A stretch of 64,000 nucleotides of DNA from Occallatibacter savannae (GTDB taxonomy: Bacteria; Acidobacteriota; Terriglobia; Terriglobales; Acidobacteriaceae). A program made the position numbers and the translations under genes. A model generated the notes under the pieces. It did no database searches. It saw only the letters and a program-made list of their open reading frames with translations, and was not told the DNA's origin. Below are positions 8,055-17,429 of the stretch, piece after piece (position 1 is the stretch's first letter; each line of letters starts with the position of its first letter). The stretch lies in contig NZ_QFFY01000002.1 in assembly GCF_003131205.1 (NCBI RefSeq), positions 519,016 through 583,015 of the forward strand. Reading direction: 5' to 3'.

Positions 8055-8846
8055 GTGAGAGAGCGCAGAATTCCAAGAACAATTTTTTGCGCGCTTGCTC
8101 TAGCGTGTCTGGGCCATGGCCAGCAGCCACCAGTTCCTGTCCAGCAGCTTCCGGCTTTGCCGCCCCCGCGCGCGGGCTTCAGCTTTCCGCAAAAACAGAC
8201 GCTTACGTACACGGTGGACTGGCGTGTGTTTTCTGCAGGGACCGCGGTGATTCATTTTGAAGAGGCGGGCGACCGGGAGAAGCTGAGCGCGGACGCGAAC
8301 ACCGTTGGCGCGATCAATATGCTGTTCCATGCCAGCGATCATTTTCAGTCGAGCTTCGATCGCACGAAGGGTTGCACGTATCAGTTCGATAAGCAGACGG
8401 TGGAGGGCAAGCGGCAGATCAACTCGACCCTGAAGATGGACTATGCACAGGGCAAGTCGATCTTCGACGAGAAGAACCTGGTCAATGGGCAGTCGAAGCA
8501 CGTGGAGTCGCCCATACCGAGCTGCATGACGGACCTGCTGACCGGGGTGTTTTACGCTTCGTCGCAACCGCTGGAGATCGGACACAACTTCATGATGCCG
8601 GTGGTGGACGCGATGCATAACGTGCCGGTGACGATGAAGGTGGAAGCCCGCGAGGTGGTGAAGACCACGCTGGGCACTTTCAAGACGATCAGGGCGCAGC
8701 CGACGGCGGATTCAGGCGTGGTGAAAAACCGCGGCAACATCTGGATCTGGTACACGGACGATGAGCGGCACCTGCCCGTGCAGATGAGAGCCAGGCTGTT
8801 CTGGGGGACGATCACGTTCCGGCTCGTGGGGAACGAGAACAAGTAG
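8055..8846 (+). CDS. secreted DUF3108 domain-containing protein
   Basis: The product is 263 residues with a signal peptide (RTIFCALALACLGHGQQ, GTG start). It matches the DUF3108 pattern: an early LTYTVDWRVFSAGTAVIHF strand, then DRTKGCTYQFDK, and near the end an IWIWYTDDERHLPVQM segment. Proteins of this family are periplasmic, beta-rich and of unknown function; they resemble lipoprotein-carrier folds. A Shine-Dalgarno AAGGAG lies at 8037-8042, 12 bases before the GTG. It follows the LPS block in the same direction after 64 bases and may be part of the same envelope regulon. Confidence 0.88.
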   Translation: MRERRIPRTIFCALALACLGHGQQPPVPVQQLPALPPPRAGFSFPQKQTLTYTVDWRVFSAGTAVIHFEEAGDREKLSADANTVGAINMLFHASDHFQSSFDRTKGCTYQFDKQTVEGKRQINSTLKMDYAQGKSIFDEKNLVNGQSKHVESPIPSCMTDLLTGVFYASSQPLEIGHNFMMPVVDAMHNVPVTMKVEAREVVKTTLGTFKTIRAQPTADSGVVKNRGNIWIWYTDDERHLPVQMRARLFWGTITFRLVGNENK

Positions 8847-8929
8847 ACCAGCTATCAGCTGTCAGCCTTCAGCTCTCAGCGAAGCTCTGCACCCGATGAT
8901 TTGTTGGAACTGAGAACTGAAGACTACTC

Positions 8930-9259
8930 TCACTGCATCCTGTAGCGTTCGCGCATGAGGCGCTGCAGACGCGGCCAGTAGATCAGGTTAAAGGCGAGTT
9001 CCTTCTCGGGGAACATGAGAAGCGCTGCCTTTCGGGTGTCGGCGACCATCTCTGAGGCCTCTTCCACGCTGAGCGAGGAGTCCTGGGCAATAACCTGCAT
9101 GACCATGTTGACCATGATCTGGAGGCGTCGGATCTTCCGGCTCTCCTCCTGCAATTCTTCGGGTGATTGCGAGGGTTGCTGATGCGCGGCGTCGGGCCCT
9201 GACGGGGAAGCTGGAACCGTGTCGGCAGGCATGTCCCAGGGGTTTCGAGTTAAACCCAT
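8930..9259 (-). CDS. conserved hypothetical protein
   Basis: The product is a 109-residue soluble protein. The first 30 residues are Pro/Ser/Gln-rich and probably disordered. The rest is helical, with ESRKIRRLQIMVNMVMQVI and LSVEEASEMVADTRKAAL, ending WPRLQRLMRERYRMQ. No catalytic motif is visible. A Shine-Dalgarno AGGAGGAATT precedes the ATG closely (top strand AATTCCTCCT at about 9266-9275), which supports the start. I do not recognise the family. Confidence 0.75.
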   Translation of the reverse strand: MGLTRNPWDMPADTVPASPSGPDAAHQQPSQSPEELQEESRKIRRLQIMVNMVMQVIAQDSSLSVEEASEMVADTRKAALLMFPEKELAFNLIYWPRLQRLMRERYRMQ

Positions 9260-9359
9260 GCGGCAATTCCTCCTGGGTATTGGATGAAATTGTCGTGCTT
9301 TCAGAGCATGGTAGCAGCGGATTTGTGAGACGGGGATGGCCGCGGAGAGCGTCAGGACT

Positions 9360-10442
9360 CTAGCGAGCCACCCGCAGCGGCGCGGACGCGGAGTCTTTCC
9401 AACTGGTCACGCGATTGTTCTGGAAGAACACGTGCGAGTTGCCGTACCCGAAGTCGTTGTCAGAGAAGATCGTCGGTGTTCCCTGGAGGGCGATGACATC
9501 GCTCTTCGTGGAGCCGAGGCCAAAGGTATTCAGGCCCGGAACGGAGGGCGTCTCGGACCAGAGCTTGACCCGGATCGGAGCTGCTGGATCGATCTTCCAT
9601 CCCGCGACCTGGCCGTTCTTGAAGTCGATTTCGGATCCCGAGTAGAACATCTTTTCGCCGGTGGAGGATGTCGGGTTTCCGAGAACGGAGATCACCTCGG
9701 CAGGGGTCAGGCCGGCGGTGATGTATGGCTTTGCGGCGACGAGGTGCTTCTGTGCCTGCTGGGCCGGCGAAATCTTTTCCTTTTGGGATGCGGGGGTTGT
9801 TTCAGCGGCAGCAACGGTGGTGGATGTGGCCGGAGCAGCGACGGGAGCAGGTTGAGCCGCGGAGGTTGAGGTCGAGCCGAAGTGGACGGAGAAGTCGTGT
9901 TGGAGCTCGAGTTTCAACTCATTCCAGGAGCGAGCAGTCAGCTGGTTGCTGGAGAGGAAGGAGTCCCCGGCGAACCACAGGATCGCTACGAACGCGACAG
10001 CTCCCAGGGCGATGCCGATTCGTAGCAGAATCCCGGGAAGGCGGGACTTCTCGCGCCGGCGGAGAATTCGCTTGATCTCTTCGGTTTCCTCGCCTTCGAA
10101 GTCGAAGTCCGAGGGCACGAACGGACGCTCTGGAGTGGGCGGCTTCTCGGCGGGTCGTTCCGGTCTTTGCTTTGGGTGGGTGAGCAGATAGTCGTGTGCG
10201 CTGTTGATCTCTTTCAGCTTCTCTTCGGCGTCCTTGCTGAGTTTGGGGTCATGGGAGAAGCGGTCCGGGTGCCAGACCTTGACGAGGGTCCTGTAGGTGT
10301 TTTCGATGAGATCGGACGTCGCATCGGAGGTGAGCCCGAGTGTCTGCAGGGAGACGCAGCGATCGCAGAGGCCGCCGAAGGTGTCAGCCACCATCCCGCA
10401 TGCGCACAGGGACTTTCCGGCTTTGGATGGATCGAAGACCAT
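9360..10442 (-). CDS. J-domain membrane protein with N-terminal Cys motif and duplicated C-terminal domain
   Basis: The product has 360 residues. Residues 13-29 carry CAC-x10-CDRC, a four-Cys motif that could bind zinc. A J domain follows with HPD at 58-60, which in DnaJ proteins stimulates DnaK. One membrane helix lies at about 138-161. An Ala/Pro/Thr linker leads to two copies of a small domain at about 245-286 and 309-352, each reading roughly GL(T/G)...V(I)..LG(T)P followed by a beta hairpin ending in V.(G/S)WK. This repeat resembles SmpA/OmlA-type modules, which is only a shape comparison. The J domain would face the cytoplasm and the repeats the periplasm. The function is unknown. Confidence 0.85.
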   Translation of the reverse strand: MVFDPSKAGKSLCACGMVADTFGGLCDRCVSLQTLGLTSDATSDLIENTYRTLVKVWHPDRFSHDPKLSKDAEEKLKEINSAHDYLLTHPKQRPERPAEKPPTPERPFVPSDFDFEGEETEEIKRILRRREKSRLPGILLRIGIALGAVAFVAILWFAGDSFLSSNQLTARSWNELKLELQHDFSVHFGSTSTSAAQPAPVAAPATSTTVAAAETTPASQKEKISPAQQAQKHLVAAKPYITAGLTPAEVISVLGNPTSSTGEKMFYSGSEIDFKNGQVAGWKIDPAAPIRVKLWSETPSVPGLNTFGLGSTKSDVIALQGTPTIFSDNDFGYGNSHVFFQNNRVTSWKDSASAPLRVAR

Positions 10443-10630
10443 GGGGGGATCCAGTCGGATGGTTTTGCTGGAATCGTAGCATCCGGCAGGCGGTCGCGGG
10501 CTGGTTTAGGCCGGAACCGCTGAACTTCAGTTACCGATTGGCGGACTTACTTCCGGTTTGGAGAGTAACTCGGGAGGAAGCTGCACTTCATTAACTTCAA
10601 GTCGCACAGATGGTGCAGATCTGAGCTGGT

Positions 10631-11158
10631 TCAGGCCGAGCCGCCCGTGCCGCGTCCCGTTTTATTGAGCTCACTGTAGAAGGCCAAATCGCGGCCCTCC
10701 TGCATTTTGGTGATGTAGACGATCTGGCTGCAGTGGAGGCCGAAGTGCTCGACGACCTGATACACGGCGGCGAGACCGCTTACTGTATAGCCCTGAATCT
10801 GCCACGTTGCGAGGAGCTCTTCGGGGGTGAGGCGGACGAGCACCTTGGCAGCTTCGTCGATGGTCTGGCCGAGGCGAGCGAGCAGATCTGCGGCGGAGAT
10901 GTCTCCGGTAGCGTTGAACTCCGCGGGGCGATCGCGGTTGTCGGGAAGGCGATCGAAGGACGCGACGAGCCACTGCCAAACGTTGCCATTGAGATGAAGG
11001 ATCAGGTTGCCAATGCTGTTGCTGGCTTCGTTGGGACGCCACCAGATCTGTTCATCGCTTAGCGGCTCGACTGCTTTGCGAAGGCGCGGCCAGTACTGGT
11101 TGAGGAGTTTATTGCGGGAGAAGTCGAGGAAAAGATCGCAGGCTCCATCGGACGGCAT
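10631..11158 (-). CDS. DinB-like DUF1572 family protein
   Basis: This is a four-helix-bundle DinB-superfamily protein of 175 residues from ATG 11158. That start is chosen because AAGGAGG lies about nine bases upstream; the frame itself is open to 11221. Segments typical of DUF1572 are QIWWRPNEASNSIGNLILHL and AAVYQVVEHFGLHCSQIVYI, in which the His residues form the usual metal-binding triad. Relatives are thiol-dependent or metal-dependent transferases or hydrolases, but the substrate is unknown for this branch. It is monocistronic. Confidence 0.88.
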   Translation of the reverse strand: MPSDGACDLFLDFSRNKLLNQYWPRLRKAVEPLSDEQIWWRPNEASNSIGNLILHLNGNVWQWLVASFDRLPDNRDRPAEFNATGDISAADLLARLGQTIDEAAKVLVRLTPEELLATWQIQGYTVSGLAAVYQVVEHFGLHCSQIVYITKMQEGRDLAFYSELNKTGRGTGGSA

Positions 11159-11292
11159 GGGATGAGCCCTCCTTGAAACGATTTTAGCTGGCGCGTCCCG
11201 ATCGCAGCGGGGAGCAGACACAAATCCGGATGCAGGCGAGGTGCCTGCATCCGGAATGTTCTTGCAGAGAGCTGTCAGTTTATTCAGAGGTG

Positions 11293-11682
11293 TTAGGAGG
11301 CAAGCGCCTGAATGCTGTCGACGTGGATCATCTTGGAGTCTGCGTCGAGCTTGCCGGTTACCTTGACGGTTTTGCCTTCGAAGGTCTGCGCCTTGGTGGA
11401 GTCGTCCAGCTTGTAGATGCCGCCCGATGAGTCGCGGAGAACGTAGTTCTCTCCGTCCTTTACGACAGTGCCGGTGAAGGTCGTCGCCTTGGTGGCATCC
11501 TGGTTCGGCATGCTCGACTGGTCAGGCGATGCCTGAGCAGGCGGGTTCTGTGCCGGTGGAGCCTGGGGTTCCTGGATGACGGGCATCGGGGAAGCCGCAT
11601 TCATTGCAAATCCCTGGGCCTGAGAACTGGCGATCATCAGAGCGCAGGAGGAGAGTCCGAGAAGTAGCATTCTAGTTTTCAT
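11293..11682 (-). CDS. secreted DUF5818-like protein
   Basis: The product is 129 residues with a clear signal peptide (MLLLGLSSCALMIASSQAQG). After a Pro/Ala/Gln-rich linker comes a small OB-like beta domain from about residue 70, with FTGTVVKDGENYVLRDSS and then FEGKTVKVTGKLDADSKMI. This is the pattern of DUF5818, a family largely seen in Acidobacteria. GGAGG lies just before the ATG (top strand ACCTCC at 11687-11692). The function is unknown. A 316-base gap upstream, shared with the next operon, should hold both promoters. Confidence 0.85.
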   Translation of the reverse strand: MKTRMLLLGLSSCALMIASSQAQGFAMNAASPMPVIQEPQAPPAQNPPAQASPDQSSMPNQDATKATTFTGTVVKDGENYVLRDSSGGIYKLDDSTKAQTFEGKTVKVTGKLDADSKMIHVDSIQALAS

Positions 11683-11948
11683 ATAAACCTCCGGTGGGTC
11701 TGGACGTTTGCCCTACGCTCCGTCAGGTCTTGCTTCGACGTGGCAACGATCTCGGGGAAACGGCCTCGTCTTGCGGTGACTATAGTTAGCAATGAGCATG
11801 CCAATTGGATTTCGCTTTAGATCTAAGAATTTGCGTGGATGAAACGGGTGATGTGCGATAGGTAAGAACTTCCGGCTGGGAAAAAAGTGCCGGAGAAAAC
11901 TCCACGGGGATGCTGACGCAGGAGTGGGACGGCGGTTCGTAGCTGGAT

Positions 11949-11958
11949 TGTGCTAGCA
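11949..11958 (+). promoter_or_regulatory. possible extended -10 element of the membrane/MoxR operon
   Basis: TGTGCTAGCAT resembles an extended -10 (TGn-TAGCAT) and lies about 41 bases before the ATG of the first paralogous membrane gene. No convincing -35 is visible. It is offered only as the best candidate in the gap 11683-11998. Confidence 0.3.
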
Positions 11959-11998
11959 TCCCGGCAAGCAACTCCGCCATACTCCAAGGACCTTTTCG

Positions 11999-13009
11999 AT
12001 GCAGACCACCCTGCGGCCGCTCACTTTGGGAGAGATTCTCGACCGCACCGCCGAGCTCTACCGGACACACTTCCTACTTCTTGCGGGCATCTCTTCCGTT
12101 TACGCGGGAGTGCTGCTGGTGATTGGGTTGGCGCAGGTGGGAGCGCAACACGCGTTCTCAGCGATGCACATGACTACCGGACTCATTGCCGGCGCGGTGG
12201 TCGGGATTGTGCTGATGTTCCTGGTGGGGCTAGTGTGCGGCGGACTTGCAGTGGCCGCGAATACTCGCGCGGTGGGTTGGCTTTACCTGGGCGAGCCGGC
12301 GAGCATCAGCGCGGCGTACAGCGCAGTTCTGCCGAAGACGCGGCGATATGTCTGGCTGCTGACCATCATCTATTTCGTGGCGTGGTTTCCGTGTGTGCTG
12401 ATCTATGCGGGATACGCGGTATTGATGCTGCACTACGTGCGCGCATCGGGGATGCTGGACCCTCATGCGGGGAGGCCGCTCGACCCGAATACCGCGCTGA
12501 TGCTGGGCGGGGCGACGGTGCTGTTTCTGCTGCTGGTGGTGGTGTTCGGGATCTACGGAATCCTCATGAGCCTGCGCTACTCGCTCGCGGTGCCGGCGTG
12601 CACGGTTGAGGATCTGAAGGCGCGCGCGGCCATCAAGCGGAGCGTCCTGTTGAGCAAGGGATCGCGCGGACGGATATTCATGCTGGGGCTGCTGACGATC
12701 ATCATCCAGATTGGGCTCGCGGGACTTACACAGGGTTTTTTCATCGTCGCAGGCATCAAGAGCAAAGGCATGCTGCCGCTGTGGATGAGCGTGCTGCAGC
12801 AGCTGCTGGCATTTGTAACGAATACATTTGTCGGGCCGATCTATGCGACTGGATTCACCCTCTTCTATTTCGACCAGCGGATTCGAAAAGAGGGCTTCGA
12901 CATCGAACACATGATGACGGCAGCGGGTATGACGCCAGCGCTCGCATCTGTGGAGGCTCAGGCTCCACTCGATCCAATGCGGGCGGAAGCGGGCAGCGCG
13001 AATGAATGA
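11999..13009 (+). CDS. multi-pass membrane protein, GPDPase-membrane-domain-like, paralogue 1
   Basis: The product has 336 residues and about six to seven membrane helices. The cytoplasmic N-terminus LTLGEILDRTAELYRTHF and the C-terminal LFYFDQRIRKEGFDIEHMM are shared almost word for word with the next gene. This layout is that of the glycerophosphoryl diester phosphodiesterase membrane-domain superfamily, whose members lack the enzyme domain and have unknown function. It is the first gene of a seven-gene operon and overlaps the next gene by eight bases. Confidence 0.88.
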   Translation: MQTTLRPLTLGEILDRTAELYRTHFLLLAGISSVYAGVLLVIGLAQVGAQHAFSAMHMTTGLIAGAVVGIVLMFLVGLVCGGLAVAANTRAVGWLYLGEPASISAAYSAVLPKTRRYVWLLTIIYFVAWFPCVLIYAGYAVLMLHYVRASGMLDPHAGRPLDPNTALMLGGATVLFLLLVVVFGIYGILMSLRYSLAVPACTVEDLKARAAIKRSVLLSKGSRGRIFMLGLLTIIIQIGLAGLTQGFFIVAGIKSKGMLPLWMSVLQQLLAFVTNTFVGPIYATGFTLFYFDQRIRKEGFDIEHMMTAAGMTPALASVEAQAPLDPMRAEAGSANE

Positions 13010-14126
13010 GGCGCTTCCGTCGATGACACTCGGGCCGCTCAGACTCGGCGAAATCCTGGACAAAACTGCGCAGATCTATCGTTCGCGTTTCCTTGTTTTT
13101 CTGGGGATAGCGACGATCCCTGCCGGGACGATCTTTGTGTTCGTGGCCGGAATCATTGGCCTGGCCGGATGGATCGGGCCGAAGGTGAGCGAGGGACTCA
13201 CGGCCGCGAATGCAGGAGCGTGGGCCGGAATTATCGTTTTGGGTCTTCTGCTGGTGCCCGCAACTGTGGGCTCGACTGCTCTGGCTGAAGCAGCGATGGC
13301 GGATGCAGCGGCGAGATCGTTTCTGGGATACCCGATTACGATTCGCGAGTCGTACAAGACGGCGTGGCGACGGGGGTGGCGGTATATCGGGATACTGCTG
13401 CTGCAAGGGCTCGCGATTTTTATGGGGCCGATGATCTTCTTCGGCTTCGCGGTTGGAGTCATGGTCGCGGCCCGGGTGAGCGGCTACAACGCGAATGACT
13501 CGAGTCCTCTGTTTGGCGGCCTGTTGTTCCTGCTGCTCGTTGGCTTCGCCGCTTTTGCAGCATGGATGCTGTTGCGCCTGTGCCTGGCATTTCCTGCCTC
13601 GGTAGTAGAACAGACGGGCGCATGGAATGCGTTGAAGCGCAGCGTAGGGCTGAGCGCTGGAACAAAGAGGCGCATTCTTGTGCTCTACATTCTCGGCGTC
13701 CTTTTGAACCAGATCATTGCCTGGATGGTGATGTTTCCGGCGCTGATTCTGATTGCGATGATTCCGGCGCTACAGGGCCAGGCTCACGCGCGCGCAATGG
13801 GCACCTTCATGACGTTTGCCATGTATGGCGCGATGTTCGTCGTTCGCGCACTGACGAAGCCGGTGTTCGGGATTGGGTTAACGCTGTTCTATTTCGACCA
13901 GAGGATTCGGAAGGAAGGGTTCGACATCGAGTGGATGATGCAGAAGGCGGGAATGGTGGCGGTACCGGCTACGTACACCCGCGATGCAGATGACCTTTCA
14001 GCGAGTTTGCCCGCCGCGGATCATCCGGTACCTGTGCCAGTGGAAGCCCACGAACTCGCGACCATAGAATCGTTTGTCATGCAGCCAGATCCCCTTCGCA
14101 ACAGCCCCGATAAGAGTCAGGCATGA
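13002..14126 (+). CDS. multi-pass membrane protein, paralogue 2
   Basis: The product is 374 residues and the closest relative of the preceding gene. It has the N-terminal LRLGEILDKTAQIYRSRF, a central ALKRSVGLSAGTKRR matching AIKRSVLLSKGSRGR of paralogue 1, and the tail LFYFDQRIRKEGFDIEWMM. About 60 extra polar residues follow the last helix. It overlaps both neighbours (eight bases upstream, ATGA downstream), so the three membrane proteins are probably made in fixed proportion. The function is unknown. Confidence 0.88.
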   Translation: MNEALPSMTLGPLRLGEILDKTAQIYRSRFLVFLGIATIPAGTIFVFVAGIIGLAGWIGPKVSEGLTAANAGAWAGIIVLGLLLVPATVGSTALAEAAMADAAARSFLGYPITIRESYKTAWRRGWRYIGILLLQGLAIFMGPMIFFGFAVGVMVAARVSGYNANDSSPLFGGLLFLLLVGFAAFAAWMLLRLCLAFPASVVEQTGAWNALKRSVGLSAGTKRRILVLYILGVLLNQIIAWMVMFPALILIAMIPALQGQAHARAMGTFMTFAMYGAMFVVRALTKPVFGIGLTLFYFDQRIRKEGFDIEWMMQKAGMVAVPATYTRDADDLSASLPAADHPVPVPVEAHELATIESFVMQPDPLRNSPDKSQA

Positions 14127-15106
14127 CGGATGGAAATGCCACGCCACTGCATCGAATGAAGACCGGTCAGATCCTAGAACGAGTTTTTCAATTGTGCTGG
14201 AAAGGACGAAAGACATTGGTGGCGATCGCGATCGTGCCGCCAGCGACTCTCTTTGCAACGCTTGCCGCGGCGATGGGCAGCTTTATGATTCCGTTCATTG
14301 CGCGGATGCCGAAGAATATGTCCGCGGAACAGACTCCCAGGATGGGATTCGTGTTCTTCTTTTGTATGAGCGTCGTAATGACCTTGTGCTCTGCTGCTTT
14401 TGCTCCGTCGCTTGCAGCCTGTTGCTATGCATCGGTGCATGCTGACCTAGGCAGCAGCCATGTGACCTTCAGAGAATCGTATGCTTTCGCGTGCAAGCGC
14501 TATTGGAGCTATCTTGCACTTTTCTTCCTGACCATCCTGATTGCAACGAGCCCTGTTCTGGTGCTGGAGGCGTTTACAGCCGTTTCAGCACTTTCACTGA
14601 AGTATCACCCTAGAGAAATAGGTCCAGGACTGGTGGCCCTGATCCCTGTCGGCATGATCGTATTCATTGGTGTCTACGTTCTATCCATCGTCTTGACGCT
14701 CCGCATTTCGTTAGCGTTTCCCGCGTGCGTGACGGAGTCTTTGGGCGCATCCGCAGCCCTCAGGCGCAGTGACCTGCTTACACGCGGAGCAAAAGGGAGA
14801 ATCTTTCTCGTTTTGCTGGTTGTGTACGCAGCGTGCTATGCGGCTTACCTGGTAGGGTTCTTCGTCGTGGCTATCTGGTTTGCCTTCTTATCTGCTGCCT
14901 CGCTCACGATGGGAGGACATGTTCCAATAATCCTTACGTTGATTATGGGAGTGCTAACTCTGCTTGGTGTCCTATGCATGATGATCTTTTTCATGGCATG
15001 TGCCGGTGCAGGAATTAGCACCGCTTTAGCGGTGATCTATAACGACCGGCGGCGAGTAACCGACAGAAGATCTGAAGATATGGCTCCAATGGGTGCACCG
15101 GTATGA
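14123..15106 (+). CDS. multi-pass membrane protein, paralogue 3 (divergent)
   Basis: The product is 327 residues with the same architecture as the two genes before it: N-terminal MKTGQILERVFQLCWKGR, central ALRRSDLLTRGAKGR, and a decayed form of the C-terminal motif, VIYNDRRRVTDRRSEDM. The base composition is visibly less GC-rich and codon use is looser than in paralogues 1 and 2. That suggests faster drift or a separate origin. ATGA overlaps bind it to the genes on both sides. The function is unknown. Confidence 0.85.
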   Translation: MTDGNATPLHRMKTGQILERVFQLCWKGRKTLVAIAIVPPATLFATLAAAMGSFMIPFIARMPKNMSAEQTPRMGFVFFFCMSVVMTLCSAAFAPSLAACCYASVHADLGSSHVTFRESYAFACKRYWSYLALFFLTILIATSPVLVLEAFTAVSALSLKYHPREIGPGLVALIPVGMIVFIGVYVLSIVLTLRISLAFPACVTESLGASAALRRSDLLTRGAKGRIFLVLLVVYAACYAAYLVGFFVVAIWFAFLSAASLTMGGHVPIILTLIMGVLTLLGVLCMMIFFMACAGAGISTALAVIYNDRRRVTDRRSEDMAPMGAPV

Positions 15107-16209
15107 GGTTCGCACGGTTTTGCGACTGCGCGGTCTTTATCCTCGCTGCCTGTTTACCCGGGCCCGTGTGCCTTGCGCAGAAGATTCCTGCTCCTACTTC
15201 TCAGCCGGCGGTGCGGGCAGACGATGTCTCGCTCGATGGATACCAGCAGCATCTGATTCGATTGCAATCGGCGCTAGGTATTTGTTCGAAGGAGCGGGAT
15301 GCGAAGAGCTGTGACCCTGGCCTGATCGGAGACGACGATCGCGTGACTGTCGTTGTGGGTCAGGCAGCGCAGCGGCGCGTGGTGCGATATGGCTGGCTGC
15401 GGGTGCTGTTTCAAAAGGCTGCGACAAGGGATGAGGGAGGCAACAACGCCAAAGGCGGCGCGGCTAAAGCTGCGAAGAACGAGGCGGGGCCGCCAACGAC
15501 GGAGCTTCTGAAGGATGCCAAGGCGCGGCTTGAAACGGATCTGGCCGAGTCGCGTGCGCCGATTGCAGTTCCTCCAGTTCACGCGAGAGAACGCGCCGTG
15601 ATGCGCGAGGTGCTGGCGGGCAAAGAATTTCGCAATCTGCAGGAACAGACTGTGCAGGACTCGGTGCTGGAGAGGTTTGCGCGCTGGCTGAACCACTTGT
15701 TTGCGAATGTGAGTTTCCTCAGAATGTCGTCGGCGTGGATCGGGCGAGTGCTCGTCTGGGGATTCATCCTGGGAGTATGTGTCGCGCTGGTGTATTCGTT
15801 GATCCGCCTGGAGCGGCGGTGGCGGGTGAAGCTCACGCCTGAAGACGATCAGATGCCCGCTCCCGGTGCTGCATCGGCGCGCGACTGGCAGTTGTGGCTC
15901 GAGGACGCGCGGCGTGCGGCGGCCAATAGAGAGTGGAGAGAGGCGATTCATTTTGTCTACTGGGCGGCGATCTCGAGGCTCGAGTCGCGGCGCTTGTGGC
16001 CGGCGGATCGTGCGAGGACTCCGCGCGAGTATCTGGCGCTGGTTGCCCACGAGGATCCGCGCAGACCGGGTTTGTCGCAGCTGACGAATACGTTTGAGCG
16101 CTTCTGGTACGGCGGGCGGGAGGCGGCGGAGGACGACTACAGGGCGGCGGAGAGCGTTGCGACGGGGTTGATCGGCAGCGGGGCCAGTCCGGATCGAGGT
16201 GCGCGATGA
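15103..16209 (+). CDS. DUF4129 domain-containing membrane protein
   Basis: The product is 368 residues. A signal peptide (CAVFILAACLPGPVCLAQ) is followed by a periplasmic region, one membrane helix at about 208-228 (WGFILGVCVALVYSLI), and a cytoplasmic C-terminal DUF4129 domain with WREAIHFVYWAAISRLE and DRARTPREYLALV. The DUF4129 domain is usually encoded beside DUF4350, MoxR and DUF58 genes, as here, and is presumed to form part of a membrane complex with them. It overlaps both neighbours by ATGA. Confidence 0.92.
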   Translation: MRFARFCDCAVFILAACLPGPVCLAQKIPAPTSQPAVRADDVSLDGYQQHLIRLQSALGICSKERDAKSCDPGLIGDDDRVTVVVGQAAQRRVVRYGWLRVLFQKAATRDEGGNNAKGGAAKAAKNEAGPPTTELLKDAKARLETDLAESRAPIAVPPVHARERAVMREVLAGKEFRNLQEQTVQDSVLERFARWLNHLFANVSFLRMSSAWIGRVLVWGFILGVCVALVYSLIRLERRWRVKLTPEDDQMPAPGAASARDWQLWLEDARRAAANREWREAIHFVYWAAISRLESRRLWPADRARTPREYLALVAHEDPRRPGLSQLTNTFERFWYGGREAAEDDYRAAESVATGLIGSGASPDRGAR

Positions 16210-17429
16210 GGTTCATGTCGTCGCTCGACGCGAAGGACAGGAAGCTGCTGCTGTGGAGTGTGGGCATCGCGGTGGGGCTGGCGGTTGTGATCGCGCTGGT
16301 GATGCCGGACGAGAATAACGATCAGAATCCGATGCCTTCCACATATCTGGCGGGAAAGCACGGGGCGCGTGCTGCGTATGAGACGCTGGTGCGATCGGGG
16401 TACGGCATCGAGCGCTGGGAGCGTCCGCTGTCGGAGCTGGCGGCATCGGCGGGCCCGAATACGGTTGTGATTCTCGCGCAGCCCTTCAGCCGCGAGACCG
16501 ATGACTACAAGGCCGTGGATCAGATTGTTGCGCGGGGCGGGCGTGTGCTGGCGACGGGTTTATACGGAGGGTATCTGCTGCCCGAGGGCCAGGTAAGCGA
16601 GCCGAAGAACTTCACTTTCGCGGCGTGTCAGCTGGATGCGGATGGACTGGACGCGCTCGCTGGCACCGGCGAGGTGTGGATGGTGCCTGAAGCGAGCTGG
16701 AACGTGGGCAATCCCGCACAGAGGACGCAGTATGACTGTGCTGGGCAGCCGGCGGTCGTCGAATACGATTACGGCAAAGGGCATGTTGTGTGGTGGGCGA
16801 ATTCGACGCCGTTGGAAAATGCGGCGCTGGCCCGCGGAGCGGATTTCGATCTGCTGCTGAATTCGATCGGGCCGCGTGAAGGGCATCAGATTTACTGGGA
16901 CGAGTCGCTGCATGGGGAGATGCGATCGACGTGGAGCTTCGTCGGCGGTCCGACCGTGCGGCTGCTGTGGGTGGGTCTGATTCTGACTTCGATTCTGATT
17001 GTGTTCAGCTTCAGCAGGCGGAGCGGGCCGGTGCGCGAGTTGCCGGGTGCGCCGCGCGCCACGCCGATTGAGTTTCTGGATGCGCTGGGATCACTTTACC
17101 GCAGTGCAGGGGCGAGTTCGACGGCTGTCTCGATCGCGTGGGAGCGGTTCCGACGCAGTGCGCTGCGGATGTGCGGGCTGCGGCAATCGAAAATCAGCGC
17201 AGACGAACTGGCTGCGGCGATCCGAAGGCGTTTTCCGAATGCGGACGCGGCGTTGGAAGATGACCTCCGTTCGTGCGAGGAGGCAGCCCGGAATGAAAAG
17301 ATTGAGCCACGCGAGGCTTTGAAGGCGATTCAAACGCTGCATCATCATCGGCAGTTGCTGATGGCTGCGGCTAGATCAGGAAGCAGATTCGTGGCGAGCA
17401 ACGAGATCAAACAGGGAAGGCGCTCATGA
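16206..17429 (+). CDS. DUF4350 domain-containing membrane protein
   Basis: The product is 407 residues. An N-terminal helix (LLLWSVGIAVGLAVVIALVM) anchors an extracytoplasmic DUF4350 domain, which has a flavodoxin/GATase-like core (TVVILAQPFSRETDDYKAV, then RGGRVLATG). A second helix near 255-272 (LLWVGLILTSILIVFSF) leads to a helical cytoplasmic tail. The gene lies in the conserved order DUF4129-DUF4350-MoxR-DUF58 and overlaps both neighbours by four bases. The biochemical function is unknown. Confidence 0.92.
   Translation: MRFMSSLDAKDRKLLLWSVGIAVGLAVVIALVMPDENNDQNPMPSTYLAGKHGARAAYETLVRSGYGIERWERPLSELAASAGPNTVVILAQPFSRETDDYKAVDQIVARGGRVLATGLYGGYLLPEGQVSEPKNFTFAACQLDADGLDALAGTGEVWMVPEASWNVGNPAQRTQYDCAGQPAVVEYDYGKGHVVWWANSTPLENAALARGADFDLLLNSIGPREGHQIYWDESLHGEMRSTWSFVGGPTVRLLWVGLILTSILIVFSFSRRSGPVRELPGAPRATPIEFLDALGSLYRSAGASSTAVSIAWERFRRSALRMCGLRQSKISADELAAAIRRRFPNADAALEDDLRSCEEAARNEKIEPREALKAIQTLHHHRQLLMAAARSGSRFVASNEIKQGRRS

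Noticed and set aside
8850..8930. CAGCTATCAGCTGTCAGCCTTCAGCTCTCAGC as a possible terminator or regulatory array.
   Set aside because: The units are imperfect and do not form a stable stem with a T run; it is more likely degenerate short-repeat text.
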